Source of the DNA: Streptococcus intermedius SK54 = ATCC 27335
Lineage (GTDB): Bacteria; Bacillota; Bacilli; Lactobacillales; Streptococcaceae
Length of the DNA: 64,000 nt
Assembly: GCF_000413475.1 (NCBI RefSeq)
Contig: NZ_ATFK01000001.1
Coordinates: 434,001 to 498,000 of the forward strand
Direction of reading: 5' to 3'
Of the stretch, positions 56,187-64,000 are shown piece after piece. Every line of letters starts with the position of its first letter. Position 1 is the stretch's first letter. Made by a program: the position numbers and the translations under genes. The notes under the pieces were generated by a model. It was given only the letters and a program-made list of their open reading frames with translations, searched no databases and was not told where the DNA came from.

Positions 56187-57011
56187 ATGAAAAAAGAGAT
56201 TACTATTTACACTATTTCTGATTCTTTGGGAGGAACGTCCCAAAAGTTAGTATCAGCCGTCATGGCTCAATACCCGGATTTGGTTTTCAATAATAGTTAT
56301 CGATTCCCATTTATTAATAAGGAATCTGAATTGTTAGATATTTTGCAGGATGCTATCAAAGATGATGCAATTGTAATCAGTACCTTGGTAGATAGTCATT
56401 TAGCAGCCACTGCGAGGGAATTTAGCAGAGTCAATCAGTTGTCTTACCTAGATTTGATGAATCCATTCTTTGAGGTTATCAAGGAAAAAACAGGCACTCA
56501 ACCGATTGAGGTTCCTGGAGTTCTCCACCGTTTGGATAAGGAGTATTTCAATAAAATATCTGCTATTGAATTTGCTGTTAAATATGATGATGGTAAGAAT
56601 CCACAAGGATTTTTGGAGTCAGACCTTGTGATTCTAGGGGTTTCTCGAACGTCTAAGACACCGCTTAGTATTTATTTGGCGAATAAAGGTTACAAAGTAT
56701 CAAATCTTCCTTTGATTCCTGAAGTTCCGCTGCCACAAATTTTAGATAAGGTAGATAAAAGAAGGATGATTGGACTAGTTTGCGATCCAGATAAATTATC
56801 CAAAATAAGAAGCAATCGTTTGGATGCTCTTGGTTTGACACAAGCTACAAGCTATACAGATGTAGAAAAAATTTATGAAGAATTGGACTACTCTAAGAAG
56901 GTTTTCCAAAAATATCAGAGCTACATTATCAATATTACTGATAAATCCATTGAAGAGACAGCGTGTATTATTGAAGAACATTTGAAGTCTCTGGCTTCAA
57001 CGAAGGATTAA
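56187..57011 (+). CDS. ppdR: PPDK regulatory protein (DUF299 kinase/pyrophosphorylase)
   Basis: 274 residues. P-loop GVSRTSKTPLSIYLANKG near residue 153 and the N-terminal YTISDSLGGTSQKL are DUF299 hallmarks. These enzymes switch PPDK off by ADP-dependent phosphorylation of the Thr near the catalytic His, and on by phosphate-dependent removal. AAAGGAG precedes ATG 56187. The link to ppdK next door makes the function secure. Confidence 0.92.
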   Translation: MKKEITIYTISDSLGGTSQKLVSAVMAQYPDLVFNNSYRFPFINKESELLDILQDAIKDDAIVISTLVDSHLAATAREFSRVNQLSYLDLMNPFFEVIKEKTGTQPIEVPGVLHRLDKEYFNKISAIEFAVKYDDGKNPQGFLESDLVILGVSRTSKTPLSIYLANKGYKVSNLPLIPEVPLPQILDKVDKRRMIGLVCDPDKLSKIRSNRLDALGLTQATSYTDVEKIYEELDYSKKVFQKYQSYIINITDKSIEETACIIEEHLKSLASTKD

Positions 57012-57046
57012 AGAGTTGATGTGGTGTATGTAAACGAGGTGAATGA

Positions 57047-58969
57047 ATGGAGCAATACAAACGAATATTATTAAAAGAGTTTGATTCCAAGCAAAAAGTC
57101 ATCACAGAGTTAATCAATCTGGAAGCTATTTTGAATTTACCCAAAGGAACAGAACTTTACCTTAGCGATATTCATGGTGAGTTTGAAGCTTTTGATTATA
57201 TCCTAAGAACCTGTGCAGGAAATTTGAACGAAAAAATCAACGACTGCTTTGGAGAAGAGTTAGGAAAAGCGGAAAAAGATAAGCTGACCTTGCTGATTGC
57301 ATATCCTCAGGAAGTTTTGAATGATGACTCCCTTTATCCGTTGAAAGATAAAAACTGGTATGGAAGAATCATTCAAAATTTATTTACTTTGCTCGCGTTT
57401 GTAGCAGCCAAGTACACGCGCTCTAAAGTAAGGAAAGCTTTGCCACCACAATATACTTACATTATGGAGGAATTGCTTTACACGGATCGAAATCTGCCAG
57501 ATAACAATATTTATTTTGAAACAATTCAGAACTATTTGATAGACTTGGGTGAGGCAAATGCATTTATCTTGGCTCTCTCAAAGGTAATTCGGCAGTTGAT
57601 TATTGATCATCTTCATATAGTTGGTGATATTTTTGACCGTGGAGCGGCAGCGGATAAAGTGATGAATGAACTCATGGCTTATCATTCTGTTGATATCCAA
57701 TGGGGAAACCACGACATCATCTGGATGGGAGCTTTTTTTGGATCTAAAGAATGTTTGCTTACTCTTTTGCGAATAGCTGCTAGATATGGGTATCTTTACG
57801 ATATTGAACGAGCTTATGGTCTTAATCTAAGACCGCTCGTTCTCTTTGCAGAAAAGACTTATTCTGAAAATGCAAAGTTTAAACCTAACTTAGGCAAAAG
57901 AAGCGATAGTTATGCTCCGAAAGAAATTCTCCAGTTGGAAAAAGTCCACCAAGCATTAGCGATCATCCAGTTTAAATTGGAAAGCCAGCTTATTCAAAGG
58001 CGACCAGAGTTTGATATGGCTCAAAATGTGACGCTTGATAAGATTGATTATTGGGAAGAGAGTATTTTAGTTGGAGGAAAGAAGCATTTCTTAGCTAATA
58101 CTTGTTTTCAAACGATTAATCCTCAAAAGCCAGAGGAATTAACGGATGAGGAAGAAGAAGTGGTTGCTACTTTGCTGGATTCTTTCCAACATTCTCTTCA
58201 ACTCAAGGGTCACATTTCTTTTTTGATGAAAAAGGGTTCTATGTATAAGATTTATAATAATCATCTTCTCTTTCATGGTTGCATTCCTTTGGGAGAATCC
58301 GGAGACTTTGAACCTTTGCAGATCAATGAAATTCGCTATACTGGTAAAGAATTACTCGACTTTTTTGAATACCACATCCGAGAAAGTTCTAAAAATCCAG
58401 ACATCCAAGATGACTTTTCAACCGACCTTATCTGGTATTGTTGGAACGGCAAATTATCTCCTTTGTTTGGCAAGGACAAGATGACCACCTTGGAGCGTTA
58501 CTTTATCGAGGATAAGGAAACGCATATTGAAAAGGAAAATCCTTATTTTTCTTATCGAAATTCTGCTAAGATTTGCAAGTTGATTTTAGAAGAATTCGGT
58601 CTCTTTTCTGAAGATTCTAGGATTGTAAATGGGCATACACCTGTGAAAACGCTGAAGGGAGAATCACCGATTCGAGGTGAAGGAATGCTGTTCGTTATTG
58701 ATGGTGGTTTGTGCGAAGCCTATCAAAAGAAAACAGGAACTGCTGGCTATTCCTTGCTTAATAATTCTTATGGTTTCCAGATTGTGACACATCAACCTTT
58801 TCAAAATGTCCAAAAAATGATTGAGGAAGCTTTAGATTTATCTTCCTTGAAGAGAGTAATTGAGCACGTTCGCGAGCGAACCTTGATAAAATCAACGACA
58901 ATCGGACAAAGCCTCATTGAACAACAACAGGAATTATCTGTTCTTTTACATGAATTTTATGACTACTAA
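57047..58969 (+). CDS. fbp: Fructose-1,6-bisphosphatase class III
   Basis: 640 residues, the usual class III length. Metallophosphoesterase motifs: YLSDIHGEFEAFDYIL, VGDIFDRGAAADK, QWGNHDIIWMGAFFG and NGHTPVKTLKG. It performs the last irreversible step of gluconeogenesis. GAGGTGAATG lies at the start. With ppdK, the CcpN-like regulator and ppdR it forms a gluconeogenic module that many streptococci lack. Confidence 0.95.
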   Translation: MEQYKRILLKEFDSKQKVITELINLEAILNLPKGTELYLSDIHGEFEAFDYILRTCAGNLNEKINDCFGEELGKAEKDKLTLLIAYPQEVLNDDSLYPLKDKNWYGRIIQNLFTLLAFVAAKYTRSKVRKALPPQYTYIMEELLYTDRNLPDNNIYFETIQNYLIDLGEANAFILALSKVIRQLIIDHLHIVGDIFDRGAAADKVMNELMAYHSVDIQWGNHDIIWMGAFFGSKECLLTLLRIAARYGYLYDIERAYGLNLRPLVLFAEKTYSENAKFKPNLGKRSDSYAPKEILQLEKVHQALAIIQFKLESQLIQRRPEFDMAQNVTLDKIDYWEESILVGGKKHFLANTCFQTINPQKPEELTDEEEEVVATLLDSFQHSLQLKGHISFLMKKGSMYKIYNNHLLFHGCIPLGESGDFEPLQINEIRYTGKELLDFFEYHIRESSKNPDIQDDFSTDLIWYCWNGKLSPLFGKDKMTTLERYFIEDKETHIEKENPYFSYRNSAKICKLILEEFGLFSEDSRIVNGHTPVKTLKGESPIRGEGMLFVIDGGLCEAYQKKTGTAGYSLLNNSYGFQIVTHQPFQNVQKMIEEALDLSSLKRVIEHVRERTLIKSTTIGQSLIEQQQELSVLLHEFYDY

Positions 58970-58989
58970 GAAAATAATATAATTGTTAT

Positions 58990-59022
58990 CTCTCTAAGTT
59001 TTCCGCTTAGAGAGCTTTTATT
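58990..59022 (+). terminator. Terminator of the gluconeogenic operon
   Basis: CTCTCTAAG (58990-58998), loop TTTTCCG, CTTAGAGAG (59006-59014), then CTTTTATTTA. Confidence 0.85.
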
Positions 59023-59056
59023 TACGACTTTCTCTGTTGTTCCTATTTCTTTTTCG

Positions 59057-59065
59057 TGTTACAAT
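59057..59065 (+). promoter_or_regulatory. Promoter of the cysteine desulfurase gene
   Basis: Extended -10 TGTTACAAT (59057-59065) with a TTGTTC box 18 bases upstream of TACAAT. Confidence 0.6.
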
Positions 59066-59092
59066 AAGGGTATTGAAATATAGAGGTTTAAG

Positions 59093-60235
59093 ATGATTTA
59101 TTTAGATAATTCGGCAACTACAAAGCTTTACCCAGAGGCTTTGGCTACTTATACGGAAGTTGCTTCAAAAATCTGGGGGAACCCTTCCAGCCTCCATAGT
59201 TTGGGTAGTCAAGCGACGCGCTTGTTAGATGCATCACGCAAGCAGATTGCAGGTCTTTTAGGTAAATCTTCTCAGGAGATTTTTTTTACGTCTGGAGGGA
59301 CAGAAGGAGATAATTGGGTTATCAAGGGTGTGGCTTTTGAAAAAGCACGCTATGGCAAGCATGTCATTGTATCTGATATTGAGCATCCAGCAGTGAAAGA
59401 ATCTGCACTCTGGCTGAAAAAGCAAGGCTTTGAAGTAGACTTTGCACCTGTTGATAACAAAGGTTTTGTAGAGGTTGAAAAATTAGCAAAACTAATCAGA
59501 CCGGATACGACCTTAGTTTCTGTGATGGCTATCAATAATGAAATTGGTTCTATTCAGCCGATTAAAGCTATTTCAAAGCTTTTAGCAGACAGGCCAACAG
59601 TTTCTTTTCATGTGGATGCGGTTCAAGCCATAGCCAAGATTCCAACGGAAAATTATTTAACTGATCGCGTGGACTTTGCGACGTTTTCTAGTCATAAATT
59701 TCATGGTTTACGTGGTGTTGGATTTGTCTATATCAAATCTGGCAAGAAAATTTGTCCGCTGTTGAATGGTGGTGGTCAAGAATCAGATAAGCGTTCTACG
59801 ACTGAAAATTTGGCGGGTATTGCAGCAACTGCAAAAGCCTTGCGCTTGTCTATGGAAAATTTGGAAACGTTCACCACACGAACCTCCAAGATGAAAGAGA
59901 TTATTTTAGAAGAGCTAGCTAAATACCCTGATGTAACAATTTTTTCAGGAACAGAAAATTTTGCGCCGCATATTCTAACTATTGGTATCAAGGGGGTACG
60001 AGGAGAAGTAGTGGTCCATGCTTTTGAAGAGTATGACATTTATATCTCTACTACGAGTGCTTGTTCCTCTAAAGCGGGCAAACCAGCTGGAACTTTGATA
60101 GCCATGGGTGTTGAAAAATCCCTAGCTCAGACGGCTATTCGTATCAGTCTGGATGCAGAGAATGATATGAGTCAGATGGAGCAATTTCTAACAACGTTCA
60201 AAATCATTTATGAAAAAACTAGAAAAGTAAGGTAA
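59093..60235 (+). CDS. Cysteine desulfurase (NifS/IscS-like)
   Basis: 380 residues. PLP lysine Lys202 in SSHKFHGLRG; catalytic cysteine Cys324 in STTSACSSKAG; N-terminal YLDNSATTKLYPEAL. It mobilises sulfur from cysteine and, being three bases ahead of thiI, most likely feeds 4-thiouridine formation in tRNA. Confidence 0.94.
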   Translation: MIYLDNSATTKLYPEALATYTEVASKIWGNPSSLHSLGSQATRLLDASRKQIAGLLGKSSQEIFFTSGGTEGDNWVIKGVAFEKARYGKHVIVSDIEHPAVKESALWLKKQGFEVDFAPVDNKGFVEVEKLAKLIRPDTTLVSVMAINNEIGSIQPIKAISKLLADRPTVSFHVDAVQAIAKIPTENYLTDRVDFATFSSHKFHGLRGVGFVYIKSGKKICPLLNGGGQESDKRSTTENLAGIAATAKALRLSMENLETFTTRTSKMKEIILEELAKYPDVTIFSGTENFAPHILTIGIKGVRGEVVVHAFEEYDIYISTTSACSSKAGKPAGTLIAMGVEKSLAQTAIRISLDAENDMSQMEQFLTTFKIIYEKTRKVR

Positions 60236-60238
60236 ACA

Positions 60239-61453
60239 ATGGAATATTCAGAAATTATGGTTCGCTATGGCGAGCTTTCAACTAAAGGAAAAAATCGAAT
60301 GCGCTTCATTAACAAATTGAAACGCAATATGCAAGCAGTCCTGTCTATTTATCCAGAGATTCATGTGAAAGCAGATCGAGATCGCGCACATGTCTATCTT
60401 CATGGAATGGCTTATCAACCAGTCGCAGAATCCCTCAAACAAATTTTTGGGATTCAAAATTTTTCTCCGTCTTATAAAGTTGAGAAGTCAGTTCCTGCTT
60501 TGGTTGAAGCGGTACAGACAATTATGAAAGAAATTTATAAAGAGGGAATGACGTTTAAGATTGCCAGTAAACGTAGCGACCACAATTTTGAATTGGATAG
60601 TCGTGAGCTAAATCAAACTCTTGGAAATGCCGTGTTTGATGCCATCCCACATGTTCAAGTCAAGATGAAAGCGCCAGATATTACTCTACAAGTGGAAATA
60701 CGTGAGGAAGCAGCTTATTTGTCTTATGAAACAATCCGTGGAGCAGGCGGGCTTCCTGTCGGGACATCTGGAAAAGGTATGCTGATGTTGTCGGGCGGGA
60801 TTGATTCACCGGTTGCGGGCTATCTAGCACTCAAACGTGGAGTGGATATTGAAGCGGTTCACTTTGCGAGCCCGCCTTATACAAGTCCAGGTGCTCTCAA
60901 AAAAGCGCAGGATTTGACACGTAAATTAACTAAATTTGGTGGAAATATTCAATTTATTGAAGTACCATTTACGGAAATTCAAGAAGAAATCAAAGCGAAA
61001 GCACCAGAAGCTTATCTTATGACCTTAACTCGTCGTTTTATGATGCGGATCACGGATCGCATTCGTGAAGAACGCGGTGGGCTTGTTATCATCAACGGAG
61101 AAAGTCTTGGTCAAGTTGCCAGCCAAACGCTAGAGAGTATGCAAGCAATCAATGCTGTGACAAACACTCCGATTATTCGTCCAGTTGTAACTATGGATAA
61201 GTTAGAAATTATTGATATTGCTGAAAAAATTGATACTTTTGAAGTCTCTATCCAGCCTTTTGAGGATTGTTGTACCATCTTTGCGCCAGACAGGCCTAAA
61301 ACCAATCCGAAAATCAAAAATGCCGAGCAGTACGAGGCTCGCCTAGATGTTGAAGGTTTGGTAGAACGCGCCGTTGCTGGTATCATCATTACTGAAATCA
61401 CACCAGAAGTAGAAACAGACGAAGTGGATGAGATGATTGAAGGATTGTTGTAG
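60239..61453 (+). CDS. thiI: tRNA 4-thiouridine synthase ThiI
   Basis: 404 residues: N-terminal ferredoxin-like and THUMP domains, then the PP-loop ATP site [13 protein letters not shown] and [13 protein letters not shown]. There is no C-terminal rhodanese domain, as usual in Firmicutes. It uses sulfur from the cysteine desulfurase encoded just upstream. Confidence 0.95.
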   Translation: MEYSEIMVRYGELSTKGKNRMRFINKLKRNMQAVLSIYPEIHVKADRDRAHVYLHGMAYQPVAESLKQIFGIQNFSPSYKVEKSVPALVEAVQTIMKEIYKEGMTFKIASKRSDHNFELDSRELNQTLGNAVFDAIPHVQVKMKAPDITLQVEIREEAAYLSYETIRGAGGLPVGTSGKGMLMLSGGIDSPVAGYLALKRGVDIEAVHFASPPYTSPGALKKAQDLTRKLTKFGGNIQFIEVPFTEIQEEIKAKAPEAYLMTLTRRFMMRITDRIREERGGLVIINGESLGQVASQTLESMQAINAVTNTPIIRPVVTMDKLEIIDIAEKIDTFEVSIQPFEDCCTIFAPDRPKTNPKIKNAEQYEARLDVEGLVERAVAGIIITEITPEVETDEVDEMIEGLL

Positions 61454-61533
61454 ATTTATATTGAATTTTATAATTATAATGCGTAAATAAAGTGTATAGT
61501 TGTATAAAAAATAAATAAAATTAATAAAAGGTA

Positions 61534-61562
61534 TTGACAAGACTTAGAAAGGATTTTATTAT
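61534..61562 (+). promoter_or_regulatory. Candidate promoter overlapping the start of the repeat tract
   Basis: TTGACA (61534-61539), 17-base spacer, TATTAT (61557-61562). If used, transcription starts inside the GAGCA tract and omits the upstream start codon at 61561; a TATAAT at 61475-61480 offers an alternative start that would include it. Confidence 0.45.
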
Positions 61563-61674
61563 GAGCAGAGCAGAGCAGAGCAGAGCAGAGCAGAGCAGAG
61601 CAGAGGTAATTAGTAACCTTTTTTCAGTATACCCAAAAACACTTTCAATCCTTGAGATTGGAGGTGTTTTCTAA
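61561..61674 (+). CDS. Upstream ORF carrying the GAGCA tract and ending on the mod start codon
   Basis: 37 codons: ATG 61561 preceded by AGAAAGGA, then MSRAEQSRAEQSRAE from the repeats, then VISNLFSVYPKTLSILEIGG and VF, and TAA at 61672-61674, whose last A is the A of the mod ATG. The other two frames after the repeats stop at 61611-61613 (TAG) and at 61688-61690 (TAA). The peptide itself looks meaningless, so the ORF may act as a translational switch for mod. No experiment-type evidence in sequence that it is translated. Confidence 0.55.
   Translation: MSRAEQSRAEQSRAEVISNLFSVYPKTLSILEIGGVF
61563..61605 (+). repeat. GAGCA pentanucleotide tract, eight copies plus GAG
   Basis: Perfect 5-bp tandem repeat from 61563 to 61602 with a partial ninth unit. 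Such a tract is prone to slipped-strand copy-number change, and each gain or loss shifts the frame of the overlapping 37-codon ORF. GAGCA tracts are, to my knowledge, a mark of phase-variable type III mod genes in S. suis. Confidence 0.95.
61636..61670 (+). promoter_or_regulatory. 15-bp hairpin enclosing the mod ribosome-binding site
   Basis: AAAACACTTTCAATC (61636-61650), loop CTTGA, GATTGGAGGTGTTTT (61656-61670); all 15 pairs form, two of them G-U. The only good ribosome site of mod, GGAGG at 61660-61664, lies within the 3' arm, nine bases before ATG 61674. Four T follow only as part of the stem, so it does not look like a terminator. Confidence 0.75.
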
Positions 61675-63350
61675 TGCCTGCTACATTTAACGAACGCCCT
61701 CACCAAAATGAAAAAGCTGAGGCACTTGCTTACGTTAGACGACTAATGGAGCAGGCAAGAAAAGAATCTAACCATGAAGATCTTCCCAAACTAGAGAAAT
61801 TACTAGAGTTGATTGATTCCAAGCGCTATGGTCTGGTCTGGGAGGAACATGCTGAACTGGTCGAGGAAGAGATGAAAACAAAGATACCTGTTTTCGTCGA
61901 AGACGAGACCAGAAAAATTCGGGGTAATCCTAAGTCCGAGGACTATAATTTCCTGCTTGAAGGTGATAATCTCCATAGCCTCCACCTCCTTCAAAAAACG
62001 CATGTAGGTAAGATTGATGTGATTTATATCGATCCACCTTATAATACGGGGAATAAAGACTTTATCTACAATGATAAGATTGTGGATAAGACGGACGGTT
62101 ACTCTCACAGCAAATGGCTGTCCTTTATGAGTAAAAGATTGGAACTTGCAAAGGAATTATTGAGTGAAACGGGGGTTATCTTCATTTCTATCGATGATAA
62201 TGAACAAGCACAGTTGAAGTTATTGTGTGATGAGATTTTTGGGGAGGATAATTTTATTGGAACGTTTATTGTAAATACAACTCCAAATGGTAGGGATTAT
62301 GGAGCAATGGCTAAACAACATGAGTACTCTTTGATGTATTCAAAAAAAATTAGTAAAGTACACTTTAATAAAATAAAGGACGAGGAAAAGAAATTTAAAT
62401 ATAAGGATAATATAGGAGAGTTTAATATTCATCCTCTTTATAATAGCAATGTTGCTTTTACTCCTGCTAATCGACCTAATTTGCACTATCCTTTTTATGT
62501 ACAACCGAATACTAAAGATGAGAATGGTTTTTATAAAATTGCATTAGTTAAATCTGAAGGAAGTATTGAAATATACCCTCCTAAATCGATGAAAGGAGAT
62601 GCTCAATTTGTTTGGAGATGGGGGAAAGTTAAATCTGAAGCTAATATTAATGTTGAGATAGTTGGTTATAAAGTCAATGGAGAATTTAGAATAGTTCAAA
62701 AAATGAGAGGAGACAGTAAAATAATACGAAGTCTTCTTATTGATAAGAAATATAGTACTAGAACTGGAACTTCCGAATTAGAAAAGATATTAGGTTATAA
62801 AAGCTTTGTTTATCCGAAAACTGTAAACTTACTCAAGATATTTTTACAAGCTTCAACGTATTCAAACTCAATAGTCCTCGACTTTTTCGCTGGATCAGGT
62901 ACTACTGGTCATGCGGTGGCTCAGCTTAATAAAGAAGATGGGGGCAATCGGAAGTACATCCTTTGTACCAATAATGAAAACAAGATTTGTGAAGAGGTGA
63001 CCTACAAACGTTTGTCAAACATCCAAGAAGAGCTTCCTCATAATCTTAAATATTTCAAGACACGATTCATTGAAAAAGAAGATGAGGAATTGGAATATTC
63101 CCTTCTCAACAATGTTAAGACACTGATAGAGTTGGAGCATGCCATTGACCTGAGTGAAAGCGATAAGGCTGTGGCCTTTAGTTTGTCAGCAATCAGAGAA
63201 CTGGACTTAACGGAAATCAAAACAGTCTATGTTCGCCAGCATTCTCACGCCCTGATGGATAAAGAAGACCTAGTAAGGTATGAAGGCATTGAACTGATTG
63301 ATGTTCCAGAATATTATTTTTCCAAAGAAATGAGGGAGGCAGGACTCTAA
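61674..63350 (+). CDS. mod: Type III restriction-modification DNA methyltransferase (Mod)
   Basis: 558 residues. Beta-class adenine methyltransferase order: catalytic IDPPYNTGNKDF first (DPPY at 120-123), SAM-binding DFFAGSGTTGHAV later (about 402-414). Between them (about 190-390) lies the variable target-recognition region, visibly more AT-rich and with many AAA/AAT codons, as expected for an exchanged specificity segment. Mod alone methylates one strand of its target and gives Res its specificity. ATG 61674 overlaps the stop of the upstream ORF; the repeats are therefore outside the mod frame. The stop overlaps the res ATG. Confidence 0.93.
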   Translation: MPATFNERPHQNEKAEALAYVRRLMEQARKESNHEDLPKLEKLLELIDSKRYGLVWEEHAELVEEEMKTKIPVFVEDETRKIRGNPKSEDYNFLLEGDNLHSLHLLQKTHVGKIDVIYIDPPYNTGNKDFIYNDKIVDKTDGYSHSKWLSFMSKRLELAKELLSETGVIFISIDDNEQAQLKLLCDEIFGEDNFIGTFIVNTTPNGRDYGAMAKQHEYSLMYSKKISKVHFNKIKDEEKKFKYKDNIGEFNIHPLYNSNVAFTPANRPNLHYPFYVQPNTKDENGFYKIALVKSEGSIEIYPPKSMKGDAQFVWRWGKVKSEANINVEIVGYKVNGEFRIVQKMRGDSKIIRSLLIDKKYSTRTGTSELEKILGYKSFVYPKTVNLLKIFLQASTYSNSIVLDFFAGSGTTGHAVAQLNKEDGGNRKYILCTNNENKICEEVTYKRLSNIQEELPHNLKYFKTRFIEKEDEELEYSLLNNVKTLIELEHAIDLSESDKAVAFSLSAIRELDLTEIKTVYVRQHSHALMDKEDLVRYEGIELIDVPEYYFSKEMREAGL

Positions 63351-64000
63351 TGAAATTATTTCCTTTTCAAGAGCAGGCGGTACAAACCCTGCTAGATAAA
63401 TTTTTCTATTCTTCAAAACAAACAACGGTCTTTTATGCACCGACGGGAGCAGGAAAAACGATTATGCTCATCAATCTCATGGATAGGATTATCGAAAATA
63501 ATCCCAATCCTTATGACTATGTCTTTGTTTGGCTAACACCTGGAAATGGTGAGCTTGAGGAGCAGTCCTGGAATAAATCGAAAGATTATGGAAAATTCGT
63601 CAAATCCATTACCCTAGATGATGCGTTGACGGGAGGTTTTCAAGCTAATACAGCAACTTTCCTGAACTGGGAGCGCGTGAAAAATGACAAGGCGATTGCT
63701 CTTCGTGAGGGTGAAACCAAAAATCTTGACGATATTATCAAAGATGCCAGAAATAAAGGCCTGCACTTTGTGGTGATTATAGATGAAGAACATCGCGACC
63801 AGACAGAAAAAGCGCAACGGATCATCGATAAATTTGATGCAGATAAAATTATCCGAGCATCAGCGACACCTAAGTCGTCATCGCCAGATTATGACAATGT
63901 TCAAGTCAATGACGAAGATGTGATTGCACAGGGTCTCATTGCCCGTAATGTTGAGCTTAACCCAGACGGTGTTGATGGGGATGTCGTGGATAATATGGTT
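63350..64000 (+). CDS. res: Type III restriction enzyme Res subunit, N-terminal part
   Basis: 217 codons, open to the window end. Superfamily 2 helicase motifs: LFPFQEQAVQTLL (Q-tip-like), Walker A APTGAGKT (near residue 31), VVIIDEEHRD (DEAD-box type motif II) and RASATPKS (motif III). Full Res proteins are about 850-1000 residues with a C-terminal PD-(D/E)xK nuclease, not in view. TAATG overlap with mod; GGGAGGC upstream supplies the ribosome site. Confidence 0.92.
   Translation, partial: MKLFPFQEQAVQTLLDKFFYSSKQTTVFYAPTGAGKTIMLINLMDRIIENNPNPYDYVFVWLTPGNGELEEQSWNKSKDYGKFVKSITLDDALTGGFQANTATFLNWERVKNDKAIALREGETKNLDDIIKDARNKGLHFVVIIDEEHRDQTEKAQRIIDKFDADKIIRASATPKSSSPDYDNVQVNDEDVIAQGLIARNVELNPDGVDGDVVDNMV

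Noticed and set aside
61561..61605. CRISPR or mobile-element repeat
   Set aside because: Five-base perfect units without spacers; it is a simple-sequence tract, not a CRISPR array or transposon end.
61636..61674. Hairpin as transcription terminator before mod
   Set aside because: The only T run is part of the stem and is followed directly by CTAATG; the ribosome site is inside, so a translational role fits better.

Overview
The window looks like a chromosome segment of a low-GC Gram-positive coccus of the genus Streptococcus. The evidence is the WalR-WalK-WalJ (VicRKX) operon with a single-transmembrane WalK, divergent pepQ/ccpA, the rgp rhamnose-polysaccharide cluster, glycolipid glycosyltransferases next to ccpA, and extended -10 promoters (TGnTATAAT). 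Streptococcus suis or a close relative is the best guess. It rests mainly on a type III methyltransferase preceded by a GAGCA pentanucleotide tract, a repeat I recall from S. suis modS genes. Species is inference.

Layout. (1) 1-6500: 3' part of a bacterial microcompartment (BMC) operon with shell proteins (one EutN-type vertex, one hexamer with a C-terminal extension, two almost identical hexamers), EutJ, EutQ, an EutT-like protein, acetaldehyde dehydrogenase, PduL phosphotransacylase and the end of an iron alcohol dehydrogenase. The signature enzyme lies upstream, out of view. (2) 6616-10281: pyruvate:ferredoxin oxidoreductase, unusual for a streptococcus. (3) 10746-28579: cell-wall polysaccharide region, with an accessory glycosyltransferase/flippase block, a broken secreted-protein gene, a GtrB-like transferase, rmlD, rgpABCD, a GT4 transferase, rgpF and an LtaS/GacH-like phosphoglycerol transferase. 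(4) 28760-34530: trmK, a Nif3-like gene, a Nudix gene, rmlA-rmlC-rmlB and galE. (5) 34850-40821: a methyltransferase, pepQ/ccpA with putative cre sites, and two diacylglycerol glycosyltransferases. (6) 41119-44338: walRKJ and a DUF454 protein. (7) 44727-52054: rnc-smc-HAD-HAD-ftsY. (8) 52123-58969: a Ser/Thr-rich membrane protein, then a gluconeogenic group: ppdK divergent from a CcpN-like repressor gene, ppdR and class III fbp. (9) 59093-61453: cysteine desulfurase and thiI. (10) 61534-64000: a type III restriction-modification system, with res running off the end.

How parts work together. The BMC enzymes would convert an aldehyde to acyl-CoA, acyl-phosphate and alcohol inside a protein shell. 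The neighbouring PFOR could supply low-potential electrons. The rml, rgp and accessory genes make, export and decorate a rhamnan. The CcpN-like regulator probably silences ppdK and perhaps fbp through three TATG-N3-CATA-like sites.

The most striking signal is upstream of mod. The GAGCA tract is not in the mod reading frame. It lies in a 37-codon upstream ORF that ends exactly on the mod start codon (TAATG), and the mod ribosome-binding site is buried in a 15-bp hairpin inside that ORF. This suggests phase variation by translational coupling or attenuation rather than a simple in-frame/out-of-frame switch of mod itself.
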